Below, piece after piece: positions 57,051-64,000 of a stretch of DNA of 64,000 nucleotides. Origin of the DNA: Atopsyche davidsoni. Its lineage: Eukaryota; Arthropoda; Insecta; Trichoptera; Hydrobiosidae. The translations under genes and the position numbers were made by a program. The stretch's first letter is position 1. Each line of letters opens with the position of its first letter. Below the pieces are notes generated by a model. The model made no database searches and had not been told where the DNA came from. It saw only the letters and a list, made by a program, of their open reading frames with translations. The stretch is from assembly GCA_022113835.1 (NCBI GenBank), contig JAILWY010000028.1:1922001-1986000 (forward strand). Direction: 5' to 3'.

Positions 57051-58311
57051 CGTTTTAGGTTTCCTATTGCTTGTTGGTGAAACGGTCGAATTCATTTATC
57101 GCCATGTACAGTATATTTCGTTCATAAAAAAATATTTAAATTGTATTACTTAGGCAGCCGCCGTCCAACACGGTACTCAGTGGTTTCTTCTTGAGTGGAT
57201 AGAGGTGATAAAACTCAATTCGGATGTCCCGGCATGTCGCCTGCTGGGGACCTCCGCCATCTTTGGTCGTTCTCATTTCCTCGGACGGACTTGACACGCA
57301 CGAAGCCGCGATTCAACAATGAATCTCTGTCACTGGTGTCTAACGCCACTATTATATTACATTATAAAATTACAAAGCTAAACGTTCGCTTTTCATGTAG
57401 GAGTTAAATATTTTTTTTAAATGATTGAATTATTCAAGCCTGAATTTGATTTCTTGGGAAATTTTTGTTACAGGTTTGAACAGATGCTATAATTCCGAAG
57501 ATATTTAATTTACATTAAAAAAATAACTTCGAAACAATTTACATTGTATTAACACAGTACACGCAACACTGAAAAATTTAAGGTTTACATTAAATACATT
57601 TACAAAAATATTTTTTAATTTATTCAAATTTGCTAATTATTTTTTCTTCGTTACAGGCAATTAACATGTATCTTATTATCACGATCATATTACAATAAAG
57701 TCTGGGTGTTGAGATTTCTCTTGGTTGACTCCGTGCCAGGCGTTTGATTTTTAACTCCGAAGTTTGATTTTGTTATTCACTCTCATTACCCCTTCTGACT
57801 TGAAGAACACCCACTCCTGGTAGTCGTCATCACCCAGCCCGCTTTCCTGGCGACGAGTCAGTCCCGGGCCGAGCTTTGTTTCTGCATTCACTTTATTAAC
57901 CCGGATTACCCAGTAAGTCCGCACTCGGCAGTCGCAGGGCAACACCGTTCATTATTATCGCTTAATTATTAACCACGTAAGTCGCCGGCTCGGCAACTAG
58001 GCAGCTATCTGATGGGTTTTGACTCGTACGTGTATTATAGAACATATAATATGCACATACAATGAGGGAGCTGGAGTACAGCCCGCCGCACGCCTGCTTC
58101 ATCTCGAATTCATCAGATCCTCCACCATGGCGGAAGGAGTCAGGGCATACGTACCTTTGTAAAGTAAAACTGTCTGCACACGCTGCGACACATCGCCTTT
58201 TGCGTTGTTGGGCTGGGCCAGTCTGATTCATCTGCATCCATTCTTACTCGCTTCTTCCGATGCCCTTTTCCTTGTATTTTTCCCTGGAAGCAGATGTCGG
58301 ATTTGGATCGG
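57051..58311. other. Intron-like DNA
   Basis: No exon supported. 57750-57950 and 58060-58240 are less AT-rich. A partial CTACACACG-family end (CTGCACACGCTGCGACACAT) lies at 58173. Confidence 0.35.
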
Positions 58312-58350
58312 ACTGATCTCCTCTGAGGAGAGGCAGTCGATGAAGAAATA
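58312..58350 (+). mobile_element. Short LINE-type 3' end fragment, plus orientation
   Basis: ATCTCCTCTGAGGAGAGGCA then GTCGATGAAGAAA, the inverse of the shared CTTCTTCATC...CCTCTC block. Confidence 0.45.
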
Positions 58351-58411
58351 AAATAATATAAACAGATAGCCGTCACCAGCAAAAACAATTAAAAAGCCAC
58401 ATCTATTTATA

Positions 58412-58850
58412 CAGGTGTCCAAAAAGAACATCGGGTGAATGTGAATAGTGACCGTTATTGCGATATGCTGCGAAAAATTTTGGGCCCAGTTGCAACAAGA
58501 CGGGGGCACTTGCCATACATCCAATCGATCAATTAAAGCTGTTAACGAATTATTCCCTAATAATGTCATTCACGTAGAGGTAACATCAACATAGCCCTCT
58601 TGATTATTTCGTATGGGGATACCTTAAAAGTGGGGTTCATGAGAATAATCCGACGAACGATCTAACGGAATTGAAACAAAACATCAGATCAGAAATGGCA
58701 GCAATATCGAGGGCTATGTGTCAGCGTATTATCAGCAATCTTCGTTCCAGATTAGAAGAGTGCCAGCAGTGTGTAACGGTCACCATTTGGAGAACATAAA
58801 AAAAAAATACTTGAACTATCAAATACCCGATACTCTCTTTGGACACCCTG
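58412..58850 (+). mobile_element. Mariner/IS630-type transposon relic with both ends
   Basis: Flanked by TA at 58410-58411 and 58851-58852. Ends CAGGTGTCCAAAAAG and CTCTTTGGACACCCTG are near-perfect inverse repeats. Inside are fragments of a DDE transposase: AQLQQDGGTCHTSN (the conserved QQDG motif), VNELFPNNVI and, near the C-terminus, RRVPAVCNGHHLENI, with stops and frameshifts. It is 439 bp long, so most of the gene is gone. Related to the inverted relic at 50412-50860. Confidence 0.75.
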
Positions 58851-60039
58851 TAACAGTAACGGCGCGCGTAAAGTCTAACAGGGGATTCCTAAAATTATAG
58901 AGATGGCCGTCATCTGCATGGTATGCCACGGGGACTACAAATCAGAGCTGGCGGGCATGTTTAAAATTCCCGAGACGTCGTCGTTCCCACAGCAAAAACA
59001 GTCATTATCGCCTGGCCGGCACGTGTGGCGGGGCATCCATCAGGGGGCGGCGCCGCGCTGACAGGGGGACGCCTGAAACTATCCGCGGGGCTACTCCGCC
59101 GGCTTAATTGGAGATGCGAGACACAGCCGTAGACGTTGAGGCTCAAACTTTCAAACTGATTGCTCAAAACACGGGGAAAGATGACGTAAAAAAAATACGC
59201 TTTTCAACACACTGTATGCGGGTAATACTCATTTGATTTTTATATTTATTTTTTTGTATTACTAGAAATGTAGCCCGTCATAAAATGACGTATTCGATGA
59301 ACGATGCAATAGTGTTTGAACATATGTTTGGCTGACAATTTTACGTATTTTTTTAATAACCGGATATTAATTTTGAAAGCAAAGCCATTCTAGGAAATAT
59401 CACATTTCGTGTCACAAACATCGAATCACTTTCACTGCACTGTTCTTTATTAGATGCAGTCTTTATCACGTTCAATTGTGCTATTCTTTTTTAATTACGT
59501 TTGCTGTGCTTAGACGGTGTTTTTTTTTTTAGGAGGCATTTTAAGTTATTAATGATGTGATTAATAATTTCTCACGCAATTTCGATAAAAAAATAAAATT
59601 GGTACTTGTGTCAAGCTGACATGAACTGAAAATTTCTACGAAGCATCAAAATTTGTTTTTTTGTAAAAGTTCTAAATTTGATATTCTCGCGGTGAACAAC
59701 AGAATCATATAATTCGTACATATTGAAACTCGCTGAAGCATATTTCATAGTTTTATTAAATTAGTTTATGAATGAAAATATTATCCTATCGTCTTGAAAT
59801 TCCGCACATAACTGCGGAAAAACTTACTGAATTTACATGCAAAAAATCAGCGTTGTATCTTTTAAGATATTCTATAGAGAACCAAAAAATGAAACACACA
59901 CAATGGATATTATTATAGTAGATTCACAGTTCTGTGGACATTATTCTACATTCGAAGATAGGTTTTTTAAAGTTTATATCAAAATTTTATACATAAAATG
60001 TTTACCTAAACATAAAAAGAATCAATAATGTTTGAGAGT
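58851..60039. other. Intron-like DNA
   Basis: A GC-rich patch at 59000-59110, otherwise AT-rich; no gene recognised. Confidence 0.4.
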
Positions 60040-60700
60040 GTGATATCCTTTCAAAACATCTGCCTCTGTGAAGAGGAACTTCGCAAAATTTACAAATAAA
60101 CCTAGTCATACTGCGCACTTTGCTGACCGCGCATGCACGACATTGTCTCTGGCGGTTTTTTTTTTCCCGTTTCTACGAGTTTTTCGACTGTGTGTTTCCT
60201 CATATTCATGGACAATCTTCCTGAGGGATCACGACGTCTGCTGGCCGTAGATGTAGATGGTCCTGGATCTTGAGGAGGGCCTTCTTCCGTAGTAAGTAAA
60301 TTAAAAAAAAAAAAAAAGTCAACCGTCAAAAGCGACTTAACATGCGCCCCGCATACAATGTGTTAATACACTTTAAGCGGGTAACCAAATTGACTAAACG
60401 GATGTGCGAAGCGGACGAAATTCGCATAAAATTGCACGTGTGAAATCTAGTATATACACTCTTTGATTTAATAAATCGTTTCCTATAAAAAGTTGAACCA
60501 CACTTTCATACACACTTTGCGGATTACTTGGCATCACAACAACACCACTTTGTCCTAAAAATTGTTCGATAATTGGAGGATTATCATTCTCTGACCACTC
60601 CACGTCTTCATTGTCACTTTGTTCAGAATGACTGGACAGTAATGGTAGAAGTAACGTTGACGAGTCTAAACAAACATTACGAGCTGTAAACGCAAAGAGT
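60040..60700 (-). pseudogene. PiggyBac-type transposase relic, catalytic core missing
   Basis: On the minus strand the N-terminal part (about 60690 to 60394) reads EWSENDNPPIIEQFLGQSG, then PSNPQSVYESVVQLFIGNDL, the segment that precedes the catalytic domain in piggyBac transposases. The C-terminal part (about 60290 to 60055) reads GPSTST, MRKHTVEKLVETGKKK and then, in another frame, TRFICKFCEVPLHRGRCF, the Cys/His zinc-binding tail of the family. The intervening Asp-containing catalytic domain is absent, and a poly(A) tract and GCGCCCCGC motifs lie between the halves. Subterminal direct repeats (AAAGGCG-GGCG-GTA-TA-TACC on the minus strand) lie at about 60725-60785, next to TTAA at 60791-60794. 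Such enzymes cut at TTAA. This copy cannot work. Confidence 0.65.
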
Positions 60701-60794
60701 AAAATGACCTAAAAAGGTATTAATACGCGCCCCGCCTTTAGACAGCAGTTCGCGAAACGGGTACTAGTACCCGCCTCGCCTTTGGTGTGTTTAA

Positions 60795-62221
60795 TATATG
60801 GGGGTAGTATGCGGGTTGGTGTTCTGTGACCAATCAATCTTTATATGAAAAACTAAGGGTGGTATTGATGTATTTCAAGCGATACGTGCAATGCTAATGG
60901 GTTTGTATTTATTCAATGTCGTTGCTTATGCAGTCAATTATACGCCACCGGATAAAGTCCTCTCCTTAAGAAAACACACAGCTACAGCTCTCGCTGTCGA
61001 GGATTCTTGGAAGTCTCGCGCTCGGTGCTTCCTTTGAAGCCTTTTTTTAAATTTAAATCCAACGCGTTTTTTTTCTTCTGTACAATGGCTCACTTTTTGT
61101 CGTCACCTCCCGGAGCTTGCTGATTTACAGATCCCGCCGGACTTCTTTTTCCTTTATCCCCGGCGACGCTTTTCTTTTTTTTTTTTTTTTTCAAACGCCA
61201 TCCGGCAAATAACTTAGATTTCCAGGATTTATGTCTGGATGATTTTTGAAATATTTTTTTCTAATTGTCGTGGCGAGATTAATTTGTTCGCGAGCCAACC
61301 GCACATGAATGGAAAACTTCTCGGGAACGGTGATATTTTATGAGTTACTTCACCGACAGTTGAATGGTTATATGGTAATTCAATTTATAAGTATTTCAAT
61401 GAAATCGTGAATACAATGTTTTTTTTTTTTTTTTTAAAGTAAGAGTGAACCGGAAAGTTAAAAAGGTATGATTCATCGTCAACGTTATTCGCGCGGATGT
61501 TTCTGTCTGAACCAGTGGCGGCGAACCTTTTGATTAATTTTTTTATTTTATATTGTGTTTGTCGCGACGTGTGTAGGGGCAGCAGTTAAAAAATCTAACA
61601 CGTACAAATAAATTTGTTTACTTGCGCGGCATGCAGCGAGTAACAGAAGACGGCCATAAATTCTAATTTAAAAAATACTCCCCAAAATGAATAGCAGTTA
61701 ATTCGTCAGTTTCGGATATCCAACGCGACACCCGGAAAAAAATACCACGCCATAACCCTTCCCGAAATCACAGCTCTCTGTCACTCTATTTCCAGCCTCC
61801 TCTCTCGTGTGTTCATTAGCTCGGCCCTTGCACATTAACACCCGGCGACGCGTTTAGGGTATTTTCCTCTTTCATATTCTTATTTCCAGCCGCGGTCGTA
61901 ACTCTTCGAGAGCGTTTAGCATGTGTTCTTGGAATTAGTGCCGCGAGGGTTGCCCAGGGTTGTCGCATTTTTCTGTAAATTTAAATGTGCTTGTATTGTC
62001 GTTGGGCGCGAATCTAATTAGGGTGAACTTAAAGGATGAGTACAGCCGACAACGGAGCAGTGTATCGTGTGCAGTGCCACGATGTGACGCACAATGCAAT
62101 CTAGACGATTTTGTGATTTCGTTAGTGTTGTGCTGTGTAGTCGTTTGTGTTCTGTGATGCATGGGAAATGTCGAAAGGCAAAGAAATAACACCCGGGAAA
62201 TCATCATACCCTTGTATTTAC
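60795..62221. other. Intron-like DNA
   Basis: T-rich tracts (61168, 61418). A partial CTACACACG-family end (GTCGCGACGTGTGTAGG) lies at 61561. No exon supported. Confidence 0.4.
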
Positions 62222-62465
62222 TGCTTCTTCAAGTGCCTCTCTTCAGAGGAGGTTGGCGACCATTTCTCTGAGATACGCATGCTGAGCAAGTGTTCGTGGC
62301 TTTTTCAGGGGAAAATAGTGTATTGGGTCCCCGGGTCCTTCTACTGCTGCCCAATAGCATTATAATATAACCATTTCCTTAAAAAGCTCTGGCTCTAAGA
62401 TCTGATATTCCTTCAAGGTATTTCCAGAGCACATCCCTCCACAATAATTCCAAGTCTACTACTCC
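62222..62465 (-). mobile_element. LINE-type 3' end fragment (long variant)
   Basis: GCTTCTTCAAGTGCCTCTCT, CAGAGGAGGTTGGCGACCAT and GGGTCCCCGGGTCCTTCTAC, then a 3' part shared with 29120-29420 (CAGAGCACATCCCTCCA). Confidence 0.6.
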
Positions 62466-64000
62466 ATGTACATTAATTTACTGCTTAAATTAAACTTTTT
62501 TTCAACATAGCCGATAAAATGGTTAGCGAATTCATAGAAAAGTTCGGCGACAGAGCTGCACGCGATAAAATTTATCGCTTAATTAGCAGTTGGGTCGAAA
62601 TCTATGGAAGCGTCTGAGCGGTCGTATCATGTGTAATACTGTAATCCATGTCGATATTCTCAAAAATCGCCCAGACCGTGGTACAAGCCAATGTCCAAAA
62701 TTAAAGCGACGCTATCCGATTCCATGAATTTTTCAGCTTAAACTCGAAGAGACCGAGTCACACTCGATCTGTTAAGAAAAAATTAGAGCGACCACACGGA
62801 CGAGCCGGCGCTTCTGAGATCGCATGGCGCATGCATTATGGATGCGAAGTTAACATCGGACAGGATCGCTCGGGCATCATATTTGCCAGATCGATCCAGA
62901 CCCGATCGCGGCGCACGGACACGGCGGCCATGAATTATTAATAAACGTGTCGGTGTGTTTTTTTTTTTTTTTTTTTTTTTATCTCCCAACTCGGATACGT
63001 TTGAAGTTCCCATATTTTATTTAGTCTCTTGATGTTTTTTTGATGCGATCGAAAATCTCATGCGATATGCCTCTGCGTATTAAGACGTATCTACAATCTG
63101 TCCCGGCGGGTCTCCTCGCCGTTACGCCGGGACGGCGGGGGGGGTAATTGAACCGATTGAAATTGAAATGATGATGCAAAACTTTTATTGAACACGCTAT
63201 TACATATCACGCATACATTTATTACAGGGAATAAATTGACTGGAAACAATTCACGTCTCGAATCCCATATTGCTAGTTTAAAAAGAAGACTCGCTCTCGC
63301 GTGCTTTTCAATCGTACAAACGAAGATAAGTTCATTTAGTTATTAATTAATGTATTTTTTGCGGGACACGGTGTGCCACGTGGTCGCCCCACGTGTCGCC
63401 CTGCCTAAAATATTGTTTGAAACTTCCGGATCAAAGGGCTGCGATAACTTGAAACGTTCATTTGTACTCGATTAATAAATACTGCTCAACAAAAGCGCCT
63501 GAAATTATTTCGCGCAACAATAATTTTTTTACGATTGAATTTACTTTGTATATATTTTTCTATTGTTTATTGTATATTTTATAAAAATAATTATACAAGT
63601 ATTACGCAAAACAAAATTCAACGCTGAAGGCAGAAAAGTCTTGCGTAAAGATTTACAGTCCATGTAATTGTGTAAGATATCTGCTTATGACACTTGTCCT
63701 TACCAACTTTTTTCAATTATTTAACTATTGAGTTACCCAAAATACGTGCGTGTGAGAGGACATAAACTTAAAGCACTAGTCACCTTTTTAATGCCTGTAT
63801 TTACTAGATATTGAAGTATTTTTACAGTACTCGTAAAAGAAAATCGCTCATGATGCAGAGGAATCTCCATGAATTGGACACCAGTCACTCAAGTTTAATA
63901 GCAAGTTGTAATGTAAGCCGATACATAACGCATATATAAGAGAAAAAAAAGACACCACGAATCCAACACTTGTCACTCAATACTAAAATGCCTTTTTTAT
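62466..64000. other. Intron-like DNA to the window end
   Basis: A T24 tract at about 62957-62980 and a G-rich spot at 63130-63145 (GGCGGGGGGGGT). No exon or RNA gene seen. Confidence 0.4.

Noticed and set aside
57751..57945. Minus-strand 64-codon frame with a GDDDYQEWVFF segment
   Set aside because: Protein-like in parts, but without splice sites, family match or neighbours; could be a mobile-element remnant, left unassigned.

Overview
The window is animal nuclear DNA, almost certainly from an insect and most probably a moth or butterfly. It is strongly AT-rich, genes are split by GT-AG introns, poly(A) signals are AATAAA, and two short TTAGG-type (insect telomere motif) tracts occur. Most of the sequence is introns and intergenic DNA filled with old mobile elements: hAT-, pogo/Tigger-, mariner- and piggyBac-type DNA transposons or their short derivatives, tRNA-derived SINE heads, LINE 3' ends and foldback elements. 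There are no operons, CRISPR arrays or plasmid or phage features. Exon models are read from splice sites and open frame only; no transcript or database evidence was available.

Left part (1-11.4 kb): the 3' end of a plus-strand gene that starts outside the window. Three alternative terminal coding exons or exon pairs (1192-1364; 7905-8085; 10649-10880 joined to 11141-11308) encode hydrophilic tails, one ending in a PDZ-ligand-like DTAV and one carrying YAEL/YAEI tyrosine motifs. This looks like the cytoplasmic end of a cell-adhesion receptor of the immunoglobulin superfamily (inference). Between 11.4 and 17.5 kb lie repeats and a 1286-bp pogo/Tigger-type element with perfect ends.

Middle part (17.9-29.8 kb): an intact 776-residue C2H2 zinc-finger gene in one exon (17929-20259), a second C2H2 gene in four exons (22677-24997, 422 residues, nine fingers), and on the minus strand a probable small five-exon gene (29793 to 26528) coding for a basic, Ser/Arg-rich protein that I cannot name.

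Right part (30-64 kb): LINE 3' fragments, a 79-bp minisatellite built of alternating A/B units (33.1-33.85 kb), a GC-rich promoter-like block at 36.8 kb followed by a possible 5'UTR exon, a 172-bp satellite (38.95-40.34 kb), and the first coding exon of a secreted or membrane protein (45946-46054, signal peptide, phase-1 donor) whose remaining exons lie beyond the right edge. The last 18 kb would then be its first coding intron. It holds two TTAA-bounded elements in inverted orientation, GC-rich and G-run patches, two mariner-type relics, SINE heads and a gutted piggyBac-type transposase.
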